NCBI GenBank assembly: GCA_036656795.1
Contig: JAVXHR010000004.1
Location: 1 to 64,000 of the forward strand
Origin: CAUPWF01 sp036656795
GTDB lineage: Bacteria; Bacillota; Clostridia; Lachnospirales; Lachnospiraceae
Direction of reading: 5' to 3'
DNA: 64,000 bases
Positions 55,375-63,808 of the stretch are shown here, one piece after another. The translations under genes and the position numbers were made by a program. The notes beneath the pieces are model-generated. The model worked only from the letters and a program-made list of their open reading frames with translations. It made no database searches and was not told the origin of the DNA. Position 1 is the stretch's first letter; each line of letters begins with the position of its first letter.

Positions 55375-56553
55375 TTAGTGATGGAATAATCGGATTCCTG
55401 TAAATGCCATTGCCATATGATATTTATTGCAGGTGTCAATTACATTATCATCACGCACAGAACCACCCGGCTGCGCAATATACTTCACACCACTTTTATG
55501 TGCACGCTCAATATTATCCCCAAATGGGAAGAATGCATCCGAACCTAATGCCACATCCGTCATCTGCTCTAGCCATTCTTTTTTCTCTTCCATTGTAAAG
55601 ATATCCGGTTTCACTTTAAAGATATTCTGCCAGATTCCTTCTTCTAAGACGTCCATATAGTCTTCTCCAATATAAAGGTCTATGGAATTATCTCGATCCG
55701 CTCTTCCTATGCCGTCCACAAATTGGAGTCCCAATACATTTGGTGATTGACGCAAGAACCAGTTATCTGCCTTGCTACCTGCCAATCTTGTACAATGAAT
55801 TCTGGATTGTTGTCCTGCTCCAATACCAATTGCCTGTCCATCTTTTGCAAAACAAACAGAATTAGACTGTGTATATTTCAAAGTAATTAACGAAATAATC
55901 AAATCAATCTTGGCAGAATCTGGTATCTCTTGATTCTCTGTCACAACATGAGCCAAGAGTTCACGATTAATATCCAGTTCATTTCTTCCTTGTTCAAATG
56001 TAATTCCATATACTTCTTTATGTTCAATTGGTGCCGGCATATACAACGGGTCTATCTGAACGATATTATAATTTCCTTTTTTCTTTTGCTTCAATATCTC
56101 CAGTGCTTCCGGTTCATATCCGGGTGCAATAACTCCGTCTGATACTTCACGTTTGATAATCTTTGCTGTGGCTACATCGCACACATCAGATAAGGCGATA
56201 AAATCGCCAAAAGACGACATTCTGTCTGCGCCTCTGGCTCTTGCATAGGCGCATGCCAGTGGTGACAGTTCTCCAAGATCATCTACCCAGTAGATTTGTG
56301 CCATGGTTTTATCTAATGGAAACCCTACTGCTGCACCTGCCGGTGATACATGTTTAAATGAAGTCGCTGCCGGAAGTCCCGTTGCTTTCTTTAATTCTTT
56401 AACCAGTTGCCAACCATTAAATGCATCTAAAAAATTAATATAACCCGGTTTGCCACTAAGTACTTGAATTGGTAGTTCTTTATTTTCACCTATATATATC
56501 TTAGACGGTTTTTGATTTGGGTTGCAACCGTATTTCAATTCTAATTCTTTCAT
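55375..56553 (-). CDS. Stand-alone AICAR transformylase
   Basis: 392 residues matching only the transformylase half of PurH: KYGCNPNQKPSKIY, SFKHVSPAGAAVG (catalytic Lys/His region), DRMSSFGDFIALSD, GIGAGQQSRIHCTRLAG, SDAFFPFGDNIERAHKSGV, IAQPGGSVRDDNVI. It formylates AICAR to FAICAR. The cyclohydrolase half is absent and its role is taken by the upstream PurO-type gene 39 bases away. The N-terminus is complete, so this is a genuinely separate enzyme, not a truncation. Confidence 0.95.
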   Translation of the reverse strand: MKELELKYGCNPNQKPSKIYIGENKELPIQVLSGKPGYINFLDAFNGWQLVKELKKATGLPAATSFKHVSPAGAAVGFPLDKTMAQIYWVDDLGELSPLACAYARARGADRMSSFGDFIALSDVCDVATAKIIKREVSDGVIAPGYEPEALEILKQKKKGNYNIVQIDPLYMPAPIEHKEVYGITFEQGRNELDINRELLAHVVTENQEIPDSAKIDLIISLITLKYTQSNSVCFAKDGQAIGIGAGQQSRIHCTRLAGSKADNWFLRQSPNVLGLQFVDGIGRADRDNSIDLYIGEDYMDVLEEGIWQNIFKVKPDIFTMEEKKEWLEQMTDVALGSDAFFPFGDNIERAHKSGVKYIAQPGGSVRDDNVIDTCNKYHMAMAFTGIRLFHH

Positions 56554-56592
56554 TAATATACTCCTTATCCTGATTGATTGGGTTAATATGTT

Positions 56593-57306
56593 CTATTGGT
56601 TTTTATTTACAATTGTGGTTTCATAGGTACCTGTTGCAATATCTATATAGCGAACAAATAATGACACCTTATTCTCCGGATTCAAACTATTCCATATGGT
56701 ATCTGTAAAAGTATCCATGTCATCTGGAATGCAAATTAACTTTGGCTCTCCCTGAAAGCTTAATAGTGGGCTGCCATCACACTGATACGTGTGTATAAAA
56801 TGCCCCTCCCCGGCCTTGCAGTCTTGATACGCAAATGTATATCGATTGCAAGAGCTTGGATCTCCATGATTGCTCTTTAGAATTGATAATGCATAATTAT
56901 AAGAATTTGCTTCCACATGCATCACTCCCGAGATACGTGGTGTGTAGTTCGGCGCATCCGGCTCAAATTCTCTGCAACGTAATGATTGTTCAAAGGTCAT
57001 CTGCTTGTCCAATCCCTCATAAATTGTATCTGTTTGGTCTCCGTTGGTCACAATGGTCTTATTCCCCAACACTCGAACCGGCGCATATATAATTAGACTT
57101 GGATCTGTTAATTTGGAAGGTTCAAATGCTTCTGTGCGAATCCCTTCCCCATATTTTACAAATATGCGGTTACGACTATTTTCACTTCTACCCATAATAA
57201 AATAGGCGGTAACCGCTTTTTTCCCATCTGTGGATTTCCCTATGATGATTCCTCTTCCCGGATAAGAATTACTTTGCAGTTCTTTTTCAATTGATATCAT
57301 TTCCAT
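56593..57306 (-). CDS. purO: PurO-type IMP cyclohydrolase
   Basis: 237 residues matching the archaeal-type IMP cyclohydrolase family (PurO): SNSYPGRGIIIGKSTDGKKAVTAYFIMGRS near the N-terminus and ANSYNYALSILKSNHGDPS in the middle. It closes FAICAR to IMP. Together with the next gene it replaces the two activities of bifunctional PurH. AAAGGAG precedes the ATG. An inverted repeat overlaps the -10 region upstream. Confidence 0.9.
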   Translation of the reverse strand: MEMISIEKELQSNSYPGRGIIIGKSTDGKKAVTAYFIMGRSENSRNRIFVKYGEGIRTEAFEPSKLTDPSLIIYAPVRVLGNKTIVTNGDQTDTIYEGLDKQMTFEQSLRCREFEPDAPNYTPRISGVMHVEANSYNYALSILKSNHGDPSSCNRYTFAYQDCKAGEGHFIHTYQCDGSPLLSFQGEPKLICIPDDMDTFTDTIWNSLNPENKVSLFVRYIDIATGTYETTIVNKNQ

Positions 57307-57349
57307 GACTTTATCTCCTTTATTGTGCGCTTTTTGCTACTTATCTTAC

Positions 57350-57373
57350 ATTATATAGATATTACATCTATAT
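57350..57373 (-). promoter_or_regulatory. Candidate promoter/operator of purO-AICARFT
   Basis: ATATAGAT-ATTAC-ATCTATAT (57353-57373) is an 8-bp perfect inverted repeat that overlaps a minus-strand TATAAT (57350-57355). A good -35 was not found, so this may be an activated promoter. It lies about 45 bases before purO. Confidence 0.5.
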
Positions 57374-57433
57374 TTCTAGTAGTTGATACTATATTTTTTT
57401 GAAATCTATTATAATCTGTTGGCAAATGAACGC

Positions 57434-58246
57434 TTAAAGATTATCCAGACCCTTCTTCCACGCACCCGGACCCACACGTTCATATGGTGCAGCCACTCCA
57501 TGTTGTTTCTCCCAATTGATGGTGGTACGTTCTGTTATTGGTCCAAAAGATCCATCTACTGTTACTCCTATAATCGATTGCCATACTTTTACTACTCTTC
57601 CTGTCATTCCTCGTTTTAAAATCGGCATAGTTACTGTCACTGTACATCTACCTCCTGCTACGTCTGTGATTGAATTATTTGGTTGTAAATCCCCGGGGTC
57701 TTGTGGTTTACTTGGTTCTTGCGATATGAGTTTCCTATTTAGTATCCCTTCTGCAATTGCTCTCCCCATCTTTGTTGCATCCCATCTATCATAATCTTCT
57801 TTGGAATCTACAAAGGCACACTCCACCAATACCGCTCTTGCCTTTGTTTTATTCAATACATACAATTTTGTATTATATTTTGCCCCTCTATTACGATATC
57901 CAAGGTTAGCTACACTTGCACTGATTGCGCTACATTCCTTTTGCATCGCAACGCTTCTTCCCAATACTTCCACTCCATGTCCTCCACCTGCATTTAGATG
58001 AATTGAAATATCCAAATCTACAGTGTGTGCATTGCACTTGTTGACGATATATTTCAGAACACCTGACTGATTAAGTCCTTCCTCACAAGTACAATCATAG
58101 ACCGTATGTCCCTCCATTTTCAAGAAATATATTAAAGCATCTTTTACAGCCCTCGCTTCACTAGATTCATTTAAAAATCCATTTGCTCCAGTTGCTCCAC
58201 CAGAATTGCTTGGTGCGTGTCCTGCATGTACATTATAAGTTGCCAT
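57434..58246 (-). CDS. Prophage N-acetylmuramoyl-L-alanine amidase (endolysin)
   Basis: 270 residues. Amidase_3 domain (about 1-172): zinc ligands in NVHAGHAPSN and DISIHLNAGGG and a catalytic Glu in VLVECAFVDSKED. Linker QEPSKPQDPGD, then a C-terminal wall-binding-like domain (TVTMPILKRGMTGRVVKVWQSIIGV). No signal peptide, so export depends on the adjacent holin. It is the leftmost gene of the prophage remnant and looks intact. Confidence 0.92.
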   Translation of the reverse strand: MATYNVHAGHAPSNSGGATGANGFLNESSEARAVKDALIYFLKMEGHTVYDCTCEEGLNQSGVLKYIVNKCNAHTVDLDISIHLNAGGGHGVEVLGRSVAMQKECSAISASVANLGYRNRGAKYNTKLYVLNKTKARAVLVECAFVDSKEDYDRWDATKMGRAIAEGILNRKLISQEPSKPQDPGDLQPNNSITDVAGGRCTVTVTMPILKRGMTGRVVKVWQSIIGVTVDGSFGPITERTTINWEKQHGVAAPYERVGPGAWKKGLDNL

Positions 58247-58522
58247 CTAGTTTTCCCCACTTTCATTTTCCACTATTTTTTTAAATACTTGATGCAATCC
58301 TGTGCTTGCTAATCCACTAAATGCACCATACACTACATTCTCCATGGAAATCGACGAATTTACCACACAACCTAAAACTGCTCCTAACACTGTCAGTATC
58401 GTTGGTATATATTGGTTACTGATCTTATCTAGCCACCCAATATGTTTAATACAATATCCCACCATGAGACATGATATCAATACCAGGGGCATATAAAAAT
58501 CCGTTAAAAATGTTACATCCAT
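58247..58522 (-). CDS. Phage holin
   Basis: 91 residues with two hydrophobic segments (about 10-28 and 38-58) and a charged C-terminus (FKKIVENESGEN), directly next to the endolysin start. It should form lesions that release the amidase. The match is to a common Firmicutes phage holin class by pattern and context. Confidence 0.85.
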   Translation of the reverse strand: MDVTFLTDFYMPLVLISCLMVGYCIKHIGWLDKISNQYIPTILTVLGAVLGCVVNSSISMENVVYGAFSGLASTGLHQVFKKIVENESGEN

Positions 58523-58732
58523 GTTATAATCCCTCTTTCTTTTCTATGATTTTTGTTTCTCTGATTTTATGGTATATAACATCTTATGATGGTTTTGGGG
58601 TTTTGCCACAATGTAGTACTGCTTCTTACTTTCTTCTGATAATACAATAATTTATGATGAATTATGTAGAAGCATACGCCCCCACGCTATTGTGTGGCGC
58701 TGAGATATCATTGCTTTATCCCCATGTAACTG
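58523..58732. other. Prophage-remnant intergenic DNA without a readable gene
   Basis: No convincing reading frame on either strand. AT-rich with a short TATGATGG stretch; probably decayed prophage sequence between the holin and the endolysin fragment. Confidence 0.5.
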
Positions 58733-58819
58733 TTGCACGTTCTGTCACCTGTCCAAAAGCCCCATCTACGGTTACTCCTATAATTGATTGCCATACTCTT
58801 ACGGCTCTTCCTGATTATT
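58733..58819 (-). pseudogene. Fragment of a second endolysin C-terminus
   Basis: Translates on the minus strand as GRAVRVWQSIIGVTVDG, FGQVTERATVTWG then TAA, closely matching the amidase C-terminus (GRVVKVWQSIIGVTVDG, SFGPITERTTINW). No start and no catalytic domain. A leftover of a second lysis cassette. Confidence 0.85.
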
Positions 58820-58978
58820 AAATTTAGTCTTGGGCACTGCATGCTTGGGATTTGTCATTGTTCTTTATATTCTTCAACCAGTAAAAAAGAGTATAAAAAT
58901 AAGACGCTTCCACGCCTTTATTTATAAGCGCCACCCAATAATTGAGGGGCGATAATGTAACCTATGCTGTTTAAATAT

Positions 58979-59095
58979 TTAATACTGTTTCGATAGTTGC
59001 TCCGCTACTATTATATCATTATTGAACTCTTTGACGTCCATAGATTTTTCAAAAGCCTTTAATATCTTATAGATTATTTTAAAATTATCCATCAT
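58979..59095 (-). pseudogene. Truncated YjcQ-like phage protein
   Basis: Reads MMDNFKIIYKILKAFEK, SMDVKEFNNDIIVAEQLSKQY then stop; this matches the start of YjcQ-type phage proteins. One frame over, the sequence continues as YLNSIGYIIAPQ, so a frameshift cut it. The full family members are about 120 residues. Confidence 0.7.
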
Positions 59096-59107
59096 AATAC
59101 TTATTTT

Positions 59108-59260
59108 TTATTCATCGAACATTATCCCATCATGGCATTCTTTATCGACTGGTTCCCACATTACGTCATGTGAAATTCCCTCTGGAAACGCTTCACATGT
59201 AGGAATTTCATTGTTGTCTTCAAAGAAGCGATTGCAAGACATACATTTGGGTATCTTCAT
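59108..59260 (-). CDS. Small Cys-containing phage-type protein
   Basis: About 50 residues from MKIPKCMSCNRFFED; CxxC plus later Cys (CEAFPEG, CHDGIMFDE) suggests a small zinc-binding protein like those found in Lachnospiraceae prophages. The ribosome site is poor and it overlaps a neighbouring fragment in another frame, so expression is uncertain. Confidence 0.55.
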   Translation of the reverse strand: MKIPKCMSCNRFFEDNNEIPTCEAFPEGISHDVMWEPVDKECHDGIMFDE

Positions 59261-59372
59261 ATTCATCCATACACTTTCTCGGCTTATCCTTTGGAGTGTC
59301 AACACTTTGTTGGACAGTTTTTATAAGGTCTGGTTTCTCCAAACCAAGTTCTTTTAAAAATTCTGTTTTCAT
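59220..59372 (-). pseudogene. N-terminal fragment of a phage scaffolding protein
   Basis: MKTEFLKELGLEKPDLIK with AGGAG 8 bases upstream matches the start of phage scaffold (GP20-like) proteins, then runs out of homology and into an unrelated frame overlapping the previous gene. Only about 30 residues are recognisable. Confidence 0.65.
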
Positions 59373-59499
59373 ACTGCGGTCTCCTTTCGTTTTAGGTTGT
59401 ATTAGGCGTGTATCCATCCTCTACGAATCGACTGTTTTAGGTCTAATCTGCCGACCAAATGGGTATAAAAATACCACTCATTATTCAGAACGAGTGGTA

Positions 59500-59697
59500 T
59501 TACCCTTCGCTATACGGACACGCGTTACATTTTCTTCGTGCCTCTTCAATTTCTTCAAGCTCTGAAAGCTCCTTAGTGGATGATTCCTTAAAGAACCCCG
59601 TTAAACACATCATGGAATCATAACAAAGGTCAGCACTTATAATCTTGTTGTACGCAGGGCAGTAATGATCTGCATCGTATTCTAAATTATCTGACAT
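59500..59697 (-). CDS. Small Cys-rich prophage protein
   Basis: 65 residues: DADHYCPAYNKIISADLCYDSMMCLTGFFK, ending KCNACPYSEG. Six cysteines suggest metal binding. GGAGGTG lies about 10 bases before the ATG. Similar proteins occur in Lachnospiraceae prophages beside the next gene. Function unknown; looks intact. Confidence 0.7.
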   Translation of the reverse strand: MSDNLEYDADHYCPAYNKIISADLCYDSMMCLTGFFKESSTKELSELEEIEEARRKCNACPYSEG

Positions 59698-59919
59698 TCT
59701 TATTCATCACCTCCAATATTTTTAATGTGTTGTTATCGAAATCCGTTTTGTTCCATGCCGTTTTATATATCCAGTCATCACCATTTTTTTGATAACTGAA
59801 ACTCCACCATCGCTAAAAAACACCTGACGCTTTCTGCCCCACTGGATAAACATAACCTTAGCATTTGTATTTGCCATATAGCCTCGTATTTCATCATCTG
59901 TAATATACCTTTCTGCCAT
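59693..59919 (-). pseudogene. Small phage protein split by A-run frameshift
   Basis: Starts MAERYITDDEIRGYMANTNAKVMF, then meets AAAAAAA at about 59789-59795. In the current frame it ends after RISITTH. Shifted by one, it continues as NGDDWIYKTAWNKTDFDNN, LKILEVMNKNVR and stops overlapping the next gene's ATG. The overlap suggests the shifted form was original. Confidence 0.7.
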
Positions 59920-59989
59920 TCTGTGCATAATTATGGTACGGGTCTTTAGTTCCTTCTGACAGGATAAACGCTTGCTTCCTTACAGCTGA

Positions 59990-60078
59990 AGTACAACTCC
60001 TTTTTTGATTCCGAGAGATTTTAGCTCTTCTTGCAGATCATAAAATTGTCTGCTACTTGATGGACACTGCTCAATATA
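59990..60078 (-). pseudogene. Remnant of a small phage gene
   Basis: Open frame without start: YEYIEQCPSSSRQFYDLQE, ELKSLGIKKGVVLQL then TAA. It follows the next gene's stop by a few bases. Probably a frameshifted gene lacking its 5' end. Confidence 0.45.
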
Positions 60079-60087
60079 TTCATATCG

Positions 60088-60458
60088 TCACCTTCCTTCA
60101 TTTAGCATTCTGATAGCTATATCAAACAGCTTTAAGAATTTATTGCAAGTATTAACTTCTTTTTTATAACTTTTATATCTACTTGAACCTACTATTTGCA
60201 TTTCCAAGTTTGCAGATGCCATTTTCAGGAAATGGCACCACGTTTCTCTTTCTGTGTTCAACCAATTCAAACATAGTTCAATACTTTGTTCATTATCAAA
60301 CCGCACCTGATAAAAAACTCGAATAATTTTGTGACGCGCTGCGATTTAGAATAGTGAATTAAATCTGTATCATCAATCTTATCGTTATAATAAAACAGTT
60401 TGTGCAGGTCTATTTCCATATGTCCTGAACCGTATTTTATTTTTATTATATTCTGCAT
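60088..60458 (-). pseudogene. Helical phage protein split by T-run frameshift
   Basis: First part from ATG at 60458: MQNIIKIKYGSGHMEIDLHK, ending in IRCGLIMNKVLNYV. At TTTTTT (about 60313) a shift of one gives YQVRFDNEQSIELCLNWLNT, ERETWCHFLKMASANLEMQ, LKLFDIAIRMLNEGR, the second part. Joined it would be about 123 residues. No family recognised. Confidence 0.6.
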
Positions 60459-60631
60459 CACATCACCCCAAAATCTTTCAATCTTTTCTTTGCCTTGTCT
60501 ACATACCACTGTTTATCAAGCTTCGCCGGACACTTCGCATCTGTCACATCTTCATTTGCTATGACGCAGTGTTCCGGGGTGTTACCAAACTTTTCACCCT
60601 TTCGTACTCTTTCCCTCTTAAGCTGATTTTC
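60458..60631 (-). pseudogene. C-terminal fragment of a phage gene
   Basis: Open frame without start codon: KRERVRKGEKFGNTPEHC, VIANEDVTDAKCPAKLDKQW, YVDKAKKRLKDFGVM then TGA that overlaps the next ATG by one base (TGATG). The YxxxAKKRLxDFG end resembles that of phage replication proteins, but family assignment is uncertain. Confidence 0.5.
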
Positions 60632-60751
60632 ATATTATTGTACTTTTTGTATACAGGGTGTAACAGAAACAGTATATACGCATTTTGAAATAGAAGAATT
60701 GATAGACGCAATCAATAAAATATAGAATAAGGCGGGGCTTATAACTCCACC

Positions 60752-61159
60752 TTATTTTTTTCGTGTTTTTCCTATAATTCGTCTTACCTCTGATGTTTTT
60801 TCACAATGGATATTTCTACTTCCCGTTTCATCATTCACAAAGCCAGGTTTTAAATATATAAAATACCCTTCCTCCTTTGTATAAGACAAGTCTTGTATCA
60901 TATCATAATATTTTCTAGGCACTTGCCACTTTTCCAGCATTCGCTGTTGTTCTTCATTAAAACCTTGCTTTTTCTTTCCTAATCTGCTTTCCCCCGTTGC
61001 CAGGTCATCACACACTAGCGCGTATAGATATTCGTTAACTGACATTTTTAGTTTTTCGGCAGTTTCTTTTATTCTTTCCTTTTCCCCTTTTAGCAAAGTG
61101 AATTCTATTCTGTCGTAATTTTCTTTGCGATGTTGGTTTTTGTATTCTGTTCTATTCAT
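60752..61159 (-). CDS. Ribbon-helix-helix-like accessory protein
   Basis: 135 residues. RIEFTLLKGEKERIKETAEKLKMSVNEYLYALVCDDLATG resembles an Arc/MobC-type ribbon-helix-helix domain; the rest (FNEEQQRMLEKWQVPRKYYDMIQDLSYTKEEGYFIYLKPGF) is charged and of unknown role. Found at the edge of the prophage remnant; probably DNA-binding and element-linked. Confidence 0.65.
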   Translation of the reverse strand: MNRTEYKNQHRKENYDRIEFTLLKGEKERIKETAEKLKMSVNEYLYALVCDDLATGESRLGKKKQGFNEEQQRMLEKWQVPRKYYDMIQDLSYTKEEGYFIYLKPGFVNDETGSRNIHCEKTSEVRRIIGKTRKK

Positions 61160-61318
61160 CTTTTGCCCTTCTTTCCGCTTTTTGACAGTATATCAAAGTC
61201 TTCCGTAAGACACAACCTTTTTATCTTTCTGTTTGTAAGTTACCTGTAAGTTATGTGTAAGTTACCGATAAATTTTGACTGTTTTTTGTGGTGTCTCATA
61301 TTTTTAAAGACATAAAGA

Positions 61319-61350
61319 AAACCCAGGAAATATAAGCATTTCCTGGGTTT
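61319..61350 (-). terminator. Terminator after rpsI
   Basis: AAACCCAGGAAA / TTTCCTGGGTTT stem with an 8-base loop, T-rich after it on the minus strand (TTTTCTTT). Ends the rplM-rpsI operon. Confidence 0.9.
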
Positions 61351-61376
61351 GTATCTTTTCTCGTATTCGGTTGGAA

Positions 61377-61769
61377 CTATCGTTTACTGAACTGTGGTGC
61401 ACGTCTAGCTGCTTTAAGTCCGTATTTTTTACGTTCTTTCATACGTGGATCACGTGTTAAGTATCCTGCTTTTTTTAGAATTGGACGGTATTCTATATCT
61501 GCTTGAAGTAATGCTCTTGATACTCCATGACGGATTGCTCCTGCCTGTCCTGTGTATCCACCACCATGTACATTTACAATTACATCAAATTTATCGAGTG
61601 TTTCTGTTGCAACAAGTGGTTGACGAACTACAACTTTTAATGTTTCAAGTCCTAGATATTCATCAATGTTTCTTTTATTTATTGTTATATTACCTGTTCC
61701 AGGTACCAAATATACTCTTGCAATTGATTTTTTTCTTCTTCCTGTTCCGTAGAATTTTGCTTTAGCCAC
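61377..61769 (-). CDS. rpsI: 30S ribosomal protein S9
   Basis: 130 residues from a GTG start (GTG GCT AAA) with AGGAGG upstream. FYGTGRRKKSIARVYLVPGTG, NVHGGGYTGQAGAIRHG and the basic C-terminus RRAPQFSKR are diagnostic. Cotranscribed with rplM, 29 bases downstream. Confidence 0.98.
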   Translation of the reverse strand: MAKAKFYGTGRRKKSIARVYLVPGTGNITINKRNIDEYLGLETLKVVVRQPLVATETLDKFDVIVNVHGGGYTGQAGAIRHGVSRALLQADIEYRPILKKAGYLTRDPRMKERKKYGLKAARRAPQFSKR

Positions 61770-61798
61770 TGTAATTTCCTCCTTCTTTTAAATGTTCC

Positions 61799-62227
61799 CT
61801 AAAATGTTAATACTTCTGGGTTTTGAGCTTGTTGTTCATGTTCCGGTCCTGCATATACATGAAGTTTCGTAAGCATTGATCTTCCCAAAGGTCCTTTTGG
61901 AAGCATTCCTTTTACAGCAAGTTCTATTACTTGCTCCGGTTTCTTTGCCATCATAACTTTTAAAGTAGTTTCTTTCATTCCACCTACGTAATCCGAATGA
62001 TGATAATAAATCTTTTGGTCTAATTTTTTTCCTGTTACATGAATCTTCTCTGCATTTACAATTATTACATTATCACCTGTATCTACATGTGGTGTAAAGA
62101 TTGGCTTATTCTTTCCTCTTAACACTTTAGCTACTTCTGATGCTAAACGTCCTAATGTACAGCCTTCAGCGTCTACCACATACCATTTTCTTTCAATCTT
62201 TTCTGGACAAGCCATATAAGTTTTCAT
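61799..62227 (-). CDS. rplM: 50S ribosomal protein L13
   Basis: 142 residues: KWYVVDAEGCTLGRLASEVAKVLRGK, NAEKIHVTGKKLDQKIYYHH, VKGMLPKGPLGRSML and HVYAGPEHEQQAQNPE. First gene of the rplM-rpsI operon, with a ~120-base leader behind a consensus promoter. Confidence 0.98.
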   Translation of the reverse strand: MKTYMACPEKIERKWYVVDAEGCTLGRLASEVAKVLRGKNKPIFTPHVDTGDNVIIVNAEKIHVTGKKLDQKIYYHHSDYVGGMKETTLKVMMAKKPEQVIELAVKGMLPKGPLGRSMLTKLHVYAGPEHEQQAQNPEVLTF

Positions 62228-62351
62228 TGGTTTACCTCCTATTGATAATTACTTTGTTTTTTATGGAAACCAGTCTGCTCCGGGGCAGGTGCATTCTGTT
62301 TCTTCTTGTGTCATACCGATATATTATATTATACGCAACCACGTGTGTCAA
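62228..62351 (-). promoter_or_regulatory. Consensus promoter and leader of rplM-rpsI
   Basis: Minus strand TTGACA (62346-62351), 17 bases, TATAAT (62323-62328). The leader of about 90 bases before AGGAGG contains GCACCTGCCCCGGAGCAGACTGG and may fold as an L13 autoregulatory leader, a known Firmicutes feature; the fold was not confirmed. Confidence 0.7.
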
Positions 62352-62403
62352 CCTATTTTTTAATATTTTTACCTTTCCATTGTTATCCCTCTCCTGTTTT
62401 TTC

Positions 62404-62432
62404 TTGAACATTCAATCCACATATGCTAACAT
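62404..62432 (+). promoter_or_regulatory. Promoter candidate of the GH13 gene
   Basis: TTGAAC (62404-62409), 17 bases, TAACAT (62427-62432) on the plus strand, about 40 bases before the ATG. The rplM promoter lies about 50 bases away on the other strand. Confidence 0.5.
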
Positions 62433-62474
62433 TAATTATTAACTCTATTCTATATAGAAAGTAAGGTAAAATAT

Positions 62475-63782
62475 ATGTGGGCTTATCATTCAATTTTTTA
62501 TCAGATTTATCCTCTTGGTTTTTGTGGCGCTCCTCTTCAAAATGATAGTCAAACAGTTTCACGCATCCGAAAGCTTATTGACTGGACTTCGTATCTTCAT
62601 TCCTTAGGTATTGATTCTATCCTATTGAATCCCATCTTTGAATCTGACAATCATGGCTATGATACACGGGACTTTAAAAATATTGACTGTCGTCTTGGTA
62701 CAAATGAAGATTTTGCTGATGTATGTCAAGTATTACATGATTCCAATATACGCATAGTGCTTGATGGAGTATTTAACCATGTAGGACGTGGCTTTTGGGC
62801 ATTTCAAGATGTCTTGACCAATCGTGATTCTTCCATCTATAGGGATTGGTTTCACATTGATTTTGGTGGAAATAGCCCTTATAATGACGGATTCTACTAT
62901 GACGGTTGGGAAGGGCATTATGAGTTGGTAACCTTGAACCTACAAAATCCAGCAGTTATAGATTACCTGTTGGACTGTGTCAAGGACTGGATCTTGGAAT
63001 TTGATATTGATGGTCTGCGCTTAGATGTGGCCTATTCCTTGGATCATAATTTTATGTGTCGACTGCGTGAATTTTGTGTATCATTGAAACCTGATTTTGT
63101 ATTAATTGGCGAGGTTTTATTTGGTGATTATAATATTATTGTCAATGATACTATGCTGCATAGTTGCACTAATTATGAATGTTACAAAGGATTATTCTCT
63201 AGTTTTAATGATTTGAATTTATTTGAAATTGCTCATTCACTGAATCGACAATTTGGTCCTGAACAATGGTCGATTTATCGGGGCAAACATCTAATGACAT
63301 TTGTAGACAATCATGATGTAACTCGAATTGCCAGTATATTGCATCAAAAAGAACATCTTCCGTTGCTCTATGGAATGTTGTTGGGTATGCCAGGAATCCC
63401 CTGCCTGTATTATGGCAGTGAATGGGGCGAATTAGGTATCAAAGCTCCTAATAATGATTATGCACTTCGTCCTTGTTTTGAGACACCTATGCCTAATGAT
63501 CTCACTTCATTGATTACCCAATTAATTGCACTTCGTCAACACAGTGATGCATTGTGTTACGGCAGCTATCGCAATGTTGTGATTACAAATCAACAATTAT
63601 TATTTGAACGTGCAAGCGAACATGAAACTGTACTTGTGGCTATCAATGCCTCCTCCTCTTCTTTTGATATACAACACGAGGACCTGCGTGGCTCTATGAC
63701 CGATCTGCGAAGCAAACAAGAGATAACACTGGAAGGAAAATTGCATCTGGAACCCCATAGTTTTTTCTATCTAAAGCGGTGA
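62475..63782 (+). CDS. GH13 alpha-amylase-family glycosidase
   Basis: 435 residues, a compact (beta/alpha)8 barrel without signal peptide, so cytoplasmic. Conserved regions: DGVFNHVGRG near 97-106, GLRLDVA with nucleophile D184, LIGEVLFG with acid E213, and FVDNHD with D281. A short C-terminal beta domain follows. Substrate could be maltodextrin or a related glucan, possibly neopullulanase-like. Only plus-strand gene near it; transcribed divergently from rplM. Confidence 0.92.
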   Translation: MWAYHSIFYQIYPLGFCGAPLQNDSQTVSRIRKLIDWTSYLHSLGIDSILLNPIFESDNHGYDTRDFKNIDCRLGTNEDFADVCQVLHDSNIRIVLDGVFNHVGRGFWAFQDVLTNRDSSIYRDWFHIDFGGNSPYNDGFYYDGWEGHYELVTLNLQNPAVIDYLLDCVKDWILEFDIDGLRLDVAYSLDHNFMCRLREFCVSLKPDFVLIGEVLFGDYNIIVNDTMLHSCTNYECYKGLFSSFNDLNLFEIAHSLNRQFGPEQWSIYRGKHLMTFVDNHDVTRIASILHQKEHLPLLYGMLLGMPGIPCLYYGSEWGELGIKAPNNDYALRPCFETPMPNDLTSLITQLIALRQHSDALCYGSYRNVVITNQQLLFERASEHETVLVAINASSSSFDIQHEDLRGSMTDLRSKQEITLEGKLHLEPHSFFYLKR

Positions 63783-63808
63783 TTAAAACCAAAACACCCT
63801 ATCCCCTC

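Noticed and set aside
57434..61159. Defence or toxin-antitoxin island
   Set aside because: Small ORFs match phage structural or accessory fragments; no toxin pair, nuclease or CRISPR feature was seen.
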